Shown here piece by piece: positions 1 through 7,795 of a stretch of 64,000 nucleotides of DNA. The DNA comes from an uncultured Ruminococcus sp. (lineage in GTDB: Bacteria > Bacillota > Clostridia > Oscillospirales > Ruminococcaceae). How positions within the stretch are numbered: the first letter of the stretch is position 1; every line of letters starts with the position of its first letter. Under the pieces are notes generated by a model. That model made no database searches, was not told the DNA's origin, and saw only the letters and a program-made list of their open reading frames with translations. A program made the position numbers and the translations under genes. The stretch spans positions 28,972 through 92,971 of the forward strand of contig CANQJV010000006.1 of assembly GCA_947624295.1 (NCBI GenBank). Reading direction: 5' to 3'.

Positions 1-200
1 AGTTTAGCACCGATTGGGATTCTTGTTGTAGCTTTGGACTTGTTCAATGCTTTAGCATCAGTGTTTATAGCAATATACTCGATATTGCTTACACCGGAGT
101 CAACCATACAGTTGACAGCATTACCTCCGCCGCCGCCAACACCTATAACCTTTATATTAACATCGGGTTCCATTGCTTCCTCATAATTGAAATCTGACAT
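1..200 (-). CDS. ftsZ: Cell division GTPase FtsZ (N-terminal part, cut by window edge)
   Basis: FtsZ is the tubulin-like GTPase that polymerises at mid-cell and recruits the divisome. Only the first 66 residues lie in the window; the gene runs off the left edge. The translation contains [18 protein letters not shown], the start of the FtsZ nucleotide-binding fold, followed by [12 protein letters not shown], which matches the family. I read this gene directly from the reverse strand. The start is the ATG at 198-200, 10 nt after a strong AGGAGG. It follows divIB in the same direction but has its own promoter at 272-300, so it can be expressed apart from the rest of the dcw cluster. Confidence 0.96.
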   Translation of the reverse strand, partial: MSDFNYEEAMEPDVNIKVIGVGGGGGNAVNCMVDSGVSNIEYIAINTDAKALNKSKATTRIPIGAK

Positions 201-271
201 TTTGAAACTCCTCCTATTTTTTTCAAACTTTAATCTTTGTCTGTAAATTTCAAGCTATAAATACACTTATA

Positions 272-300
272 ATTTTATCATATTCTGATGATTTTTTCAA
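272..300 (-). promoter_or_regulatory. Sigma-A type promoter of ftsZ
   Basis: On the minus strand, TTGAAA (295-300) and TAAAAT (272-277) are separated by exactly 17 bp, about 70 bp upstream of the ftsZ start. This would allow ftsZ transcription independent of upstream dcw genes. Predicted from sequence only. Confidence 0.6.
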
Positions 301-374
301 GTATCATAGCCATTATTGATTAAATTCTGCATATTTCACAATTTTACAATATAATGCAAGCTCATTTTTGTTTA

Positions 375-1532
375 TTATCCCCACTGGTCAGGCACACCGT
401 CATAGTCGTAGTCCGTATAGCCGTAGTCCGGAATACCGTCGCCGTCAATATCCATCCATGTTTCCTCGTCATCAGGCACACCGTTGCCATTGTAGTCGTT
501 CGGGTAATCAGGATAGCCGTCGCCATCGTAGTCAGCAAAATATTCCCCGTACTGGTCGGGAATACCGTCGCCGTCCTCATCTGTAAGGTAATTGCCTCCG
601 TAACCCTCATTGTATCCGCCGTCATCGTAGCCGTAATCAACAACAGGTTCAGTTGTCGTGACTGTAGTTGTCGTAGTAACCGCCATTGTTGTAGCGTTTG
701 AATCAGCCGTCGTGACTTCAGGTGCAGTTGTCGTAACAATTTCGCCGTTACCTCTGAAACTGCACTGATTTGAGCCTATCATTCTCAAATAGCCCTTTTT
801 ACCCTTGACGTTTTCGTCATTCATGACATTTTGCGCAAGGTCAAGTTTATATTCAACATCATTCCAGTTACCCATTTCGAAAACAAGACCATTTCTGTAA
901 TTTACCATTATTTCGTATTCATTTGTTATATCAATTGACTCAATTTGCGTATTGTCGTCCCTGTCGAAACGGCTTATAATTTGCGTGAACGCATCGTATT
1001 TATTCTGATTCTTCGATTCAAGTGCTTTTCCTACCTCCGTATTAGCCGGTTCAAATCCATATATTACAGGGAGATTCTCTATATCAGTATAAAAATTATT
1101 ATCAGAAAGAATTTTCCCTTGCCTGCTTACAAGAAGTACTCCCTTATCATACTGCACATTGTAAGCAGGAATACAGCGTGTTACGTGTATCCGCAATGTT
1201 GACGGGAAATCCCTCTGCACATCAGCAGTTTCAACATAAAGCAACTCGTCCGTTATCTGCTTTTCAGCTTTTTTTGTACTTAGCCGAAGCAGATTATCGC
1301 CTGCACGTATCCCCGAAACTTCCACAATTTTCATATAGTCGTAAGTTTGCGATTCCCCAGAAACAACAATACTGTCAACATTGAACAAAAAAGTAAAGCA
1401 CATTGTAATTCCGATAGTAAGGACAAGCAGAATAATAGTAATCACATAAACGCTCATCATACGTTTTCTACGACGCATACGTTTTCCGCTGTTCTGCCTT
1501 TCAATATTTGTTTTATCAATATCATTACCCAT
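375..1532 (-). CDS. divIB: Divisome protein DivIB/FtsQ with a C-terminal calcium-loop repeat tail
   Basis: DivIB (FtsQ) is a bitopic divisome protein that bridges FtsL/DivIC and the septal synthase. The layout is a basic cytoplasmic start (residues 1-27), one membrane segment (about 28-50), then a POTRA-like domain beginning VDSIVVSG (about 52-122) and a beta domain. A Thr-rich linker at about 270-300 follows. Residues 316-385 are unusual: five copies of a DxDGDGxPD-type motif (DEDGDGIPD, DYDGDGYPD, DYNGNGVPD, DIDGDGIPD and a degenerate DYDYDGVPD), the pattern of thrombospondin type 3 or EF-hand-like calcium loops. At 385 aa it is clearly longer than typical FtsQ/DivIB. The tail lies outside the membrane. 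It sits between murA and ftsZ, the usual place. Family assignment is firm; calcium binding is inference. Confidence 0.9.
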   Translation of the reverse strand: MGNDIDKTNIERQNSGKRMRRRKRMMSVYVITIILLVLTIGITMCFTFLFNVDSIVVSGESQTYDYMKIVEVSGIRAGDNLLRLSTKKAEKQITDELLYVETADVQRDFPSTLRIHVTRCIPAYNVQYDKGVLLVSRQGKILSDNNFYTDIENLPVIYGFEPANTEVGKALESKNQNKYDAFTQIISRFDRDDNTQIESIDITNEYEIMVNYRNGLVFEMGNWNDVEYKLDLAQNVMNDENVKGKKGYLRMIGSNQCSFRGNGEIVTTTAPEVTTADSNATTMAVTTTTTVTTTEPVVDYGYDDGGYNEGYGGNYLTDEDGDGIPDQYGEYFADYDGDGYPDYPNDYNGNGVPDDEETWMDIDGDGIPDYGYTDYDYDGVPDQWG

Positions 1533-1552
1533 ACTAATTTTAACCTCCGTAT

Positions 1553-2812
1553 TTACTCCCTACGGATTTTCCCTCCGAGAGATGAAACAGCCTCCTCAAA
1601 TTTTTCATAACCTCTGTCTATGTGATAAATATTACTGAGATGCGTCGTACCCTCCGCTGAAAGTGCCGCTATCACCATTGCCGCACCTCCACGCAAATCC
1701 GTAGCTTCAATATCAGCACCATGAATTTCAGGTACTCCACGTACTACAGCCACCTTCCCCATAACTTGAATATCTGCGCCCATTTTAACAAATGCATCTG
1801 TATGACGGTAACGGCAATCAAAAATATTCTCCTCAAAAACACTCGTGCCGTCCGCTGTAATAAGTGCTGACATTAAAATTGCTTGTGTATCTGTCGGAAA
1901 TCCCGGATACGGCATTGTACGTATTCTGTCTTTCAACGCACGTAATCTTGCACCTTTACGGACGTATATTCTGTTATCCGCAAGATATATCCCGCAGCCC
2001 GTTTGTTCGATAACGGAAATAAACGGCTCTGTTTCGGAAATACAAGCGTTTTTAATTATCATTTCTCCACCTGTTGCCGCTGTCATTGCAATGTACGTAG
2101 CACAAACAATTCTGTCGGGCATTATCGTATACTCACAACCGTGTAATTTCTCAACACCATTTATGACAATCCTGCTTTCGCCGTCGCCTTTTATTTCAGC
2201 TCCGCAACACCGCAGAAAATTACACAAGTCACAAATTTCGGGTTCACGGGCGGCATTGTTGATAATCGTTTCTCCTTTTGCCGTAACCGCACACAAAATT
2301 ATATTTTCAGTTGTGCCGACTGACGGAAATGACAACGAAATTTTTGTTCCGTGCGCTCTGCCTGACGGTATACGGCAATGTATTTTCCCATTGATGTCCG
2401 AAATTTCAACGCCCATTTTCTGCATTGAAGCAAGGTGCATATCAATCGGGCGTGAACCGAGTTCGCAGCCGCCGGGAATACTCACAATACACTCGCCCAT
2501 TCTCCCTAAAATAGCACCCATAAACATAATTGACGAACGCATTTCACGCATAAGTTCATCGGGAATCTCAAAACTTGATGCGCCTGACGAATCAATTACA
2601 GCCTCACCTGACGACAACCGGCATTTACAGCCAAGGCGATTGAGAATCCTTGATGCGGAATACACATCGGTAAGTACAGGACAACTTTTAAGTACACACT
2701 CACCGCTTACGAGAAATGCCCCTGCCATTATCGGTAATGCACTGTTTTTACTGCCCTGTAGATTTATTTCACCGCTAAGACGGTTTCCGCCTGTAATAAC
2801 AAAATTTTGCAA
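1553..2812 (-). CDS. murA: UDP-N-acetylglucosamine 1-carboxyvinyltransferase MurA
   Basis: MurA transfers enolpyruvate from PEP to UDP-GlcNAc, the first committed step of peptidoglycan synthesis. The N-terminal VITGGNRLSGEINLQGSKN is the family signature. The PGGCELGSRP segment carries the catalytic cysteine at about residue 116, so the enzyme should be fosfomycin-sensitive in principle. No ATG fits the start. A TTG at 2810-2812 lies 5 nt after GAGGTG and gives MQNFVITGG, a normal MurA start; a GTG three codons earlier overlaps the ribosome site and is less likely. Length (419 aa) is normal. It lies 20 bp before divIB in the dcw operon. Confidence 0.96.
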   Translation of the reverse strand: MQNFVITGGNRLSGEINLQGSKNSALPIMAGAFLVSGECVLKSCPVLTDVYSASRILNRLGCKCRLSSGEAVIDSSGASSFEIPDELMREMRSSIMFMGAILGRMGECIVSIPGGCELGSRPIDMHLASMQKMGVEISDINGKIHCRIPSGRAHGTKISLSFPSVGTTENIILCAVTAKGETIINNAAREPEICDLCNFLRCCGAEIKGDGESRIVINGVEKLHGCEYTIMPDRIVCATYIAMTAATGGEMIIKNACISETEPFISVIEQTGCGIYLADNRIYVRKGARLRALKDRIRTMPYPGFPTDTQAILMSALITADGTSVFEENIFDCRYRHTDAFVKMGADIQVMGKVAVVRGVPEIHGADIEATDLRGGAAMVIAALSAEGTTHLSNIYHIDRGYEKFEEAVSSLGGKIRRE

Positions 2813-2864
2813 ATATACCACCTCACAGCTTTTTGTTTATATTATGCTGTAAAGCGGTTTTCAG

Positions 2865-3995
2865 TTACTTTGTTTTTGCGATGAGTTTATCGATAACCGC
2901 AAGAATACGCTCGTTTGTATCGTCAAGATGAAGATTCGCCGCACTTTTCGACATTATTTCAACTTTATCGGGATTTTTGTATAATTTGTCAATTTCTTTA
3001 ATTATTTTTTCGGGAGTAACATCTTTTTGTTCAATAACTTCCGCCGCACCTGCTTTCCCAAGCACCATTGCATTATGATACTGATGATTACCTGCTACAA
3101 TCGGGGACGGAATGAGGATAGATGCCTTGCCTGCCGCCTCAAGTTCCGCAAGAGTTGACGCTCCCGAACGGCATATTACAAGGTCAGCTGCTGCAAGACA
3201 TACGTCCATATCGTTTATGTACTCCGTAATCCTAAGACGGTTGTTTTTCAGAGGAATACCTGCTGATTTCATAGCCTGCGGAAATGTGTCTTTTCCCATA
3301 CCGCCGTAGCCGTGAATATGATTTATTTTCAGCTTTTTCCCGTAATGCCATTTTATAGCTTCTGTCATCGTGTCATTTATACAGCCTGCGCCAAGACTTC
3401 CGCCGAATGACAATATAGTAAAATCGCTGTTGAATCCGAGTTTTTTACGGGCATCAGTTTTGCTGATATGGTTTATATTACTCCTTACAGGCAACCCTGT
3501 AACGCTGTACTCGAATTTGCTCTTATCCATGAAATCAAGTGCTTCTTTGACCGTAAGCATAACATAGTCAACTTCTTTCGAGAGAAGTCTGTTTGTAACT
3601 CCGGGATAAGCGTTCTGTTCGTGTATTGCTGTAGGTATCCCCATTCTTGCGGCTTTCCTGATTACGGGACCGGCAGCATATCCGCCTGTACCTATTGCAA
3701 TATCAGGCTTGAAATTGCTGATTATTTCTTTTGCTCTTTTCCCCGAAACCGCAAGATAAGCAACAGCTTTTATATTGCGACCGATATTTTCAAGCGAAAT
3801 TTTCCGCTGAAATCCTGCTACTTTTATTGTTTCGATTCTGTAACCTGCCTGCGGTACAAGTTTCGACTCCATACCTTTAGGAGTACCTGCAAAAAGAAAT
3901 TCCGCATCGGGGTACTTTGATTTTATTATATCTGCGATTGCAAGACCGGGATTTATATGACCGCCTGTACCTCCGCAAGAAATAAGAACTCTCAT
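2865..3995 (-). CDS. murG: Lipid II synthase MurG (GlcNAc transferase)
   Basis: MurG adds GlcNAc to lipid I at the inner membrane face to make lipid II. The N-terminus reads GGTGGHINPGLAIAD, the glycine-rich acceptor loop of the GT-B fold. The C-terminal domain has LVICRSGASTLAELEAAGK and the LIPSPIVAGNHQYHNA segment that binds UDP-GlcNAc. Length (376 aa) is typical. ATG at 3993-3995 follows TAAAGGAG. It is placed between ftsW and murA in the dcw operon. Confidence 0.97.
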   Translation of the reverse strand: MRVLISCGGTGGHINPGLAIADIIKSKYPDAEFLFAGTPKGMESKLVPQAGYRIETIKVAGFQRKISLENIGRNIKAVAYLAVSGKRAKEIISNFKPDIAIGTGGYAAGPVIRKAARMGIPTAIHEQNAYPGVTNRLLSKEVDYVMLTVKEALDFMDKSKFEYSVTGLPVRSNINHISKTDARKKLGFNSDFTILSFGGSLGAGCINDTMTEAIKWHYGKKLKINHIHGYGGMGKDTFPQAMKSAGIPLKNNRLRITEYINDMDVCLAAADLVICRSGASTLAELEAAGKASILIPSPIVAGNHQYHNAMVLGKAGAAEVIEQKDVTPEKIIKEIDKLYKNPDKVEIMSKSAANLHLDDTNERILAVIDKLIAKTK

Positions 3996-4022
3996 AAATC
4001 TGCTCCTTTAATTATAGTCAAA

Positions 4023-5261
4023 TTATTCTTCCTGCCCATGAATTTCGGGAGGATAATACCGCTGTTTTGAGATATTCAGCATGATACCCATTTCAACAAG
4101 CTGCATTATCAACGCTGTACCGCCGTAACTGAAAAATGGCAGGCTTATACCTGTATTTGGTATAAGATTGCTCACAACGGCGAGGTTAAGAACCGTCTGT
4201 ATGCCGATTTGAGTGGTAATACCTACGGCAAGCAACATTCCGAATCTGTCCTTACAGCGTACAGCTATTGAAAATCCCTCGACAACAAGGAGAAAGAATA
4301 CAATTATAATCGCCAATGCACCGATAAAGCCTATTTCTTCGCATACGATAGGGAAAACAAAGTCATTTTTTGTTTCGGGGAGATAGAGGTACTTCTGGCG
4401 TGAATTTCCAAGACCTAAACCAAAAAGTCCTCCCGAACCGATTGCAATTATTGAATTTACCGTCTGCCAAGTATCATTGAGCATATCAGAAAAAGGGTCT
4501 TGCCATGATTTTATACGCACCTGAACATAGCTCCCCGGAATACTATACTGCCAGTAAATATATCCTGCCGCTGCTGATACAGCAACGATACCAAGCGGAA
4601 TAAAATGTTTAAGATTAGCACCTCCGCAAAGTATCATTGCAATTGCAATTGTGCCTATAAGGACAATACCGGAGATATGTTTTTCAAGTGCAATAAGAAG
4701 AACATATGCTAAAAGATAAAGCCCGTATTTGAGAATACCTGTCTTGAATTTACGCATTTTATTGCCGTCTTTTTCCATACTGTAAGCGAAAAATATAATA
4801 AGTGCCAGTTTTGCGACTTCAGACGGCTGGAAATTTATTCCGCCTATAGTAATCCATCTTCTTGCACCCATTGAACCGCCTTCTGTATTTCCTATAAAAA
4901 GCACAACAACAAGCAATACAGCAACTGCAAAGTACAGCAGTGATGCAATGTTGACTTTCCTGAATAGTGGTAATTCCATTTGCTTGAAATTATGGTAGTC
5001 GAATTTCATAAAGAAAATCATCAGGACAAAACCTATTATAGCATTCACAGCCTGATTTTTAGCGTAATAAAGACCGTCGCCGTGGTCACTGTAAGCCCAT
5101 GCGTAGCTTGCGGAAGCCATCATTACAATTCCGACGACAAGAAGTATCATGACATAAGCAAAAAACGACAGACTTATGTCACTGTTTTTTCCACCGCCGA
5201 AAAGCACAACAAACAAGCCTTTTCTTTTTTTCTTTTTTTTAGTTCTTACTATAGCAGGCAT
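4023..5261 (-). CDS. ftsW: FtsW/SpoVE-type peptidoglycan glycosyltransferase
   Basis: A SEDS-family membrane glycosyltransferase that polymerises lipid II at the septum together with a class B PBP. It has about ten hydrophobic segments after a short Lys-rich cytoplasmic start. Family landmarks include ARRWITIGGINFQPSEVAKL, FGLGLGNSRQKYLYLPE and, near the C-terminus, NTGISLPFFSYGGTALI. Whether it serves vegetative division (FtsW), sporulation (SpoVE) or both cannot be told from sequence; the position beside mraY and murG is that of spoVE in B. subtilis. ATG at 5259-5261 follows AAAGGAG. Confidence 0.93.
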   Translation of the reverse strand: MPAIVRTKKKKKRKGLFVVLFGGGKNSDISLSFFAYVMILLVVGIVMMASASYAWAYSDHGDGLYYAKNQAVNAIIGFVLMIFFMKFDYHNFKQMELPLFRKVNIASLLYFAVAVLLVVVLFIGNTEGGSMGARRWITIGGINFQPSEVAKLALIIFFAYSMEKDGNKMRKFKTGILKYGLYLLAYVLLIALEKHISGIVLIGTIAIAMILCGGANLKHFIPLGIVAVSAAAGYIYWQYSIPGSYVQVRIKSWQDPFSDMLNDTWQTVNSIIAIGSGGLFGLGLGNSRQKYLYLPETKNDFVFPIVCEEIGFIGALAIIIVFFLLVVEGFSIAVRCKDRFGMLLAVGITTQIGIQTVLNLAVVSNLIPNTGISLPFFSYGGTALIMQLVEMGIMLNISKQRYYPPEIHGQEE

Positions 5262-5276
5262 ATCGGTCTCCTTTCG

Positions 5277-6314
5277 TTAAAATACCAACAATGTTACTAT
5301 TCCTATAATTCCGAAAATAATTCCTGTAAGTGAAAAAGTTATAACAATCTTGTATTCACTCCATTTGCACATTTCAAAATGATGATGTATGGGTGTCATT
5401 TTGAAAATACGTTTGCCTTCACCTGTTTTCTTTTTAGTGTATTTGAAATAGCTCACCTGAATTACAACAGAAAGTGCCTCTATAATGTAAACCATTGCGA
5501 CAAGTATAAGGAGAAAGTGCTTGTGAAGGACAAGTGCAACACCTGTTACACTTGCGCCGAGGAACATTGAACCTGTATCGCCCATAAAGCATTTGGCAGG
5601 ATTGAGATTCCATATAAGAAATCCAAGACAACCGCCTGCAAGTGCCATAGTAAAGCACGAAATTTCATTATATCCGAGAATTGCGCAGCATACCGTGAAA
5701 ATCAACATTGCTGAAAACGTAACTGAACCGCATAAACCGTCAACACCATCCGTAAGATTTACAGCATTTGTGAGATATATTATAACAGGTATCATTATAA
5801 TATAGTAAAATATGCCGAGTTGAGGTGATTCCCAGAAACCGAGGTCTATTGAAGTCGAGCCGTCGCCGAATTTATACAGCGTGAAAAGAAATCCCAATCC
5901 GAAAAGTGTTTGTAAAATGATTTTCTGTATTGCTGTAAGTCCGTCATTATTTTTCCTTGCAACTTTTGTGTAATCGTCAATAAATCCGATAAGCCCGAAC
6001 AAAAGTGCGAAAATCAATACGCTCAGCATCCTGTAAAAAGATTTATGAGTTTCAGCGTCAGTCACGTCAAGCCCTGCCTGTATACGGTAAACCCAGTATC
6101 CTGCAATTGTTGTGATTACGGACGAAATTATGAACATAAATCCGCCCATTGTAGGAGTACCCTGTTTTTTTGCGTGCCATTCGGGACCGTCTTTTACTTT
6201 TATCGGCTGTCCGAACTTTATTTTATGCAGAAACGGCACAAGCCATTTCCCTGATACAGCGGCAATCCCAAACGAAAGCATTGCTGTAAGTAAGTTAATT
6301 ATCCAGAATGACAT
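5277..6314 (-). CDS. mraY: Phospho-N-acetylmuramoyl-pentapeptide transferase MraY
   Basis: MraY links UDP-MurNAc-pentapeptide to undecaprenyl phosphate, giving lipid I, in the inner membrane. About ten transmembrane helices are visible. Conserved cytoplasmic loops include GTPTMGG near the N-terminus, FIDDYTKV with the paired aspartates, NLTDGVDGL, and FMGDTGSMFLG. Near the end MTPIHHHFE provides the histidine motif. Length (345 aa) is normal for the family. It lies between murE and ftsW in the dcw operon. Confidence 0.97.
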   Translation of the reverse strand: MSFWIINLLTAMLSFGIAAVSGKWLVPFLHKIKFGQPIKVKDGPEWHAKKQGTPTMGGFMFIISSVITTIAGYWVYRIQAGLDVTDAETHKSFYRMLSVLIFALLFGLIGFIDDYTKVARKNNDGLTAIQKIILQTLFGLGFLFTLYKFGDGSTSIDLGFWESPQLGIFYYIIMIPVIIYLTNAVNLTDGVDGLCGSVTFSAMLIFTVCCAILGYNEISCFTMALAGGCLGFLIWNLNPAKCFMGDTGSMFLGASVTGVALVLHKHFLLILVAMVYIIEALSVVIQVSYFKYTKKKTGEGKRIFKMTPIHHHFEMCKWSEYKIVITFSLTGIIFGIIGIVTLLVF

Positions 6315-6343
6315 TTAATCAAACAACTCCTTTTTTTCTCCTG

Positions 6344-7777
6344 TTACAGCAGTTTCAAGCCTTCTGCAACAATTTCTCTTTCATCAAAATGAATATGTTT
6401 CATTCCGGCAAGAATCTGATAATCTTCATGACCTTTTCCTGCCAATACTATTATATCACCTTTTTCTGCAATTTGCAAGCTATGGAAGATAGCTTTTTTT
6501 CTGTCAACGACAACATCATACGGAATATCTGTATTTTCGAGCCCTTTCAGTATATCTTTTATAATTTCTTCAGGAATTTCGTTACGGGGATTGTCAGAAG
6601 TCACAATAAGCCTGTCAGCATATTTTGCTGCTGCCTGCGCCATTTTGGGACGTTTTGCGGAATCCCTGTTACCTCCGCACCCGAACAGGCATATAAGTCT
6701 GTTATCCGTGTATTCCCTCACGCTTGAAAGAATATTTTCAATTGCATCGGGAGTATGTGCGTAATCGCATATTACCGTGAAATCACGTCCTGTAGGGATA
6801 ATTTCACATCTGCCTTTTACTCCGTTGTAATTTTCAACAGCATTTACTATATTTTCGGTATCTATACCGAGTTCCATACATACAGCTATAGCGGCTGTCA
6901 TATTTGATACGTTGAATTTCCCCGGAATACGTGAATTTACAGGCGTAATCTTATGCGAAAGCAAAACGAATCTGTTGCCGGTTGATTTTACCTGCACGGA
7001 ATCAGCCTTATAATCAGCAAGTCTTTTATCTATACAAAACGAAAGTTTTCTGCACTGCACCTCATCATAGAGCCTCTGCCCGTACTCGTCATCAATATTT
7101 ATCAGGGCAGTATCGCACATATCAAAAAGCAATTTTTTTGCTTGATAGTAGTCCTCCATTGTTTTATGGTAATCAAGGTGATCCTGCGTGAGATTTGTAA
7201 AAACAGCTAACTTAAAATGCGTTGAACCTATCCTTTTCTGCACGAGTGCGAACGAACTCACTTCCATAACAACGTATTCGCAGCCTGATTCCGCCATTTT
7301 TGCAAGTACTTCCATATACTCATAAGCAAGCGGTGTTGTATTTTCGGTGTGGAGGATTTCGTTGCCGATTTCGTTTTGTATTGTGCCGATAAGACCTGTT
7401 TTATGCCCTGTACTCATCAGAATATGCTTGATTATATTTGTTGTGGTAGTTTTGCCGTTTGTGCCTGTAACGCCTATAAATGTCATTTTCTTTTCGGGGT
7501 GTCCGAACCACGATGCACATATTTCACTGTAAAGCTGACGTGTATCAGGTGTAATAATTTGCTTGTCGCCAAGTCCCAAATCGTACTCACATACAACAGC
7601 TGCCGCACCCTTTTCAAGCATTTCGGCTGCTGAATTATGCCCGTCAAAATTACCGCCTTTTATACAGAAAAACAGACTCCCTTGCTTTACTTTTCTCGTA
7701 TCGTCCGTAATTGAAGTGATTTCCATATCTCCGACAGAAGTAACGGCATTATTTTCAAGTAAATCTTTTAATTTCAT
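6344..7777 (-). CDS. murE: UDP-MurNAc-L-Ala-D-Glu:meso-diaminopimelate ligase MurE
   Basis: MurE adds the third amino acid of the stem peptide in the cytoplasm, using ATP. The ATP loop GVTGTNGKTTTTN lies near residue 105, followed by the central Mur ligase motifs (TNLTQDHLDYH). The C-terminal domain has TSDNPRNE. The DNPR motif is the one that marks meso-diaminopimelate-adding enzymes rather than lysine-adding ones, so the peptidoglycan is predicted to be DAP-type. The ATG at 7775-7777 is chosen because it sits 7 nt from the GGAG; an ATG two codons upstream is too close. Next genes are mraY downstream and the PBP upstream. Confidence 0.95.
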   Translation of the reverse strand: MKLKDLLENNAVTSVGDMEITSITDDTRKVKQGSLFFCIKGGNFDGHNSAAEMLEKGAAAVVCEYDLGLGDKQIITPDTRQLYSEICASWFGHPEKKMTFIGVTGTNGKTTTTNIIKHILMSTGHKTGLIGTIQNEIGNEILHTENTTPLAYEYMEVLAKMAESGCEYVVMEVSSFALVQKRIGSTHFKLAVFTNLTQDHLDYHKTMEDYYQAKKLLFDMCDTALINIDDEYGQRLYDEVQCRKLSFCIDKRLADYKADSVQVKSTGNRFVLLSHKITPVNSRIPGKFNVSNMTAAIAVCMELGIDTENIVNAVENYNGVKGRCEIIPTGRDFTVICDYAHTPDAIENILSSVREYTDNRLICLFGCGGNRDSAKRPKMAQAAAKYADRLIVTSDNPRNEIPEEIIKDILKGLENTDIPYDVVVDRKKAIFHSLQIAEKGDIIVLAGKGHEDYQILAGMKHIHFDEREIVAEGLKLL

Positions 7778-7795
7778 AATCATTCTCCTATAGAA

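Noticed and set aside
354..739. Several open frames opposite and beside the end of divIB
   Set aside because: They are shadows of the repetitive Asp/Gly-rich coding sequence and lack ribosome sites.
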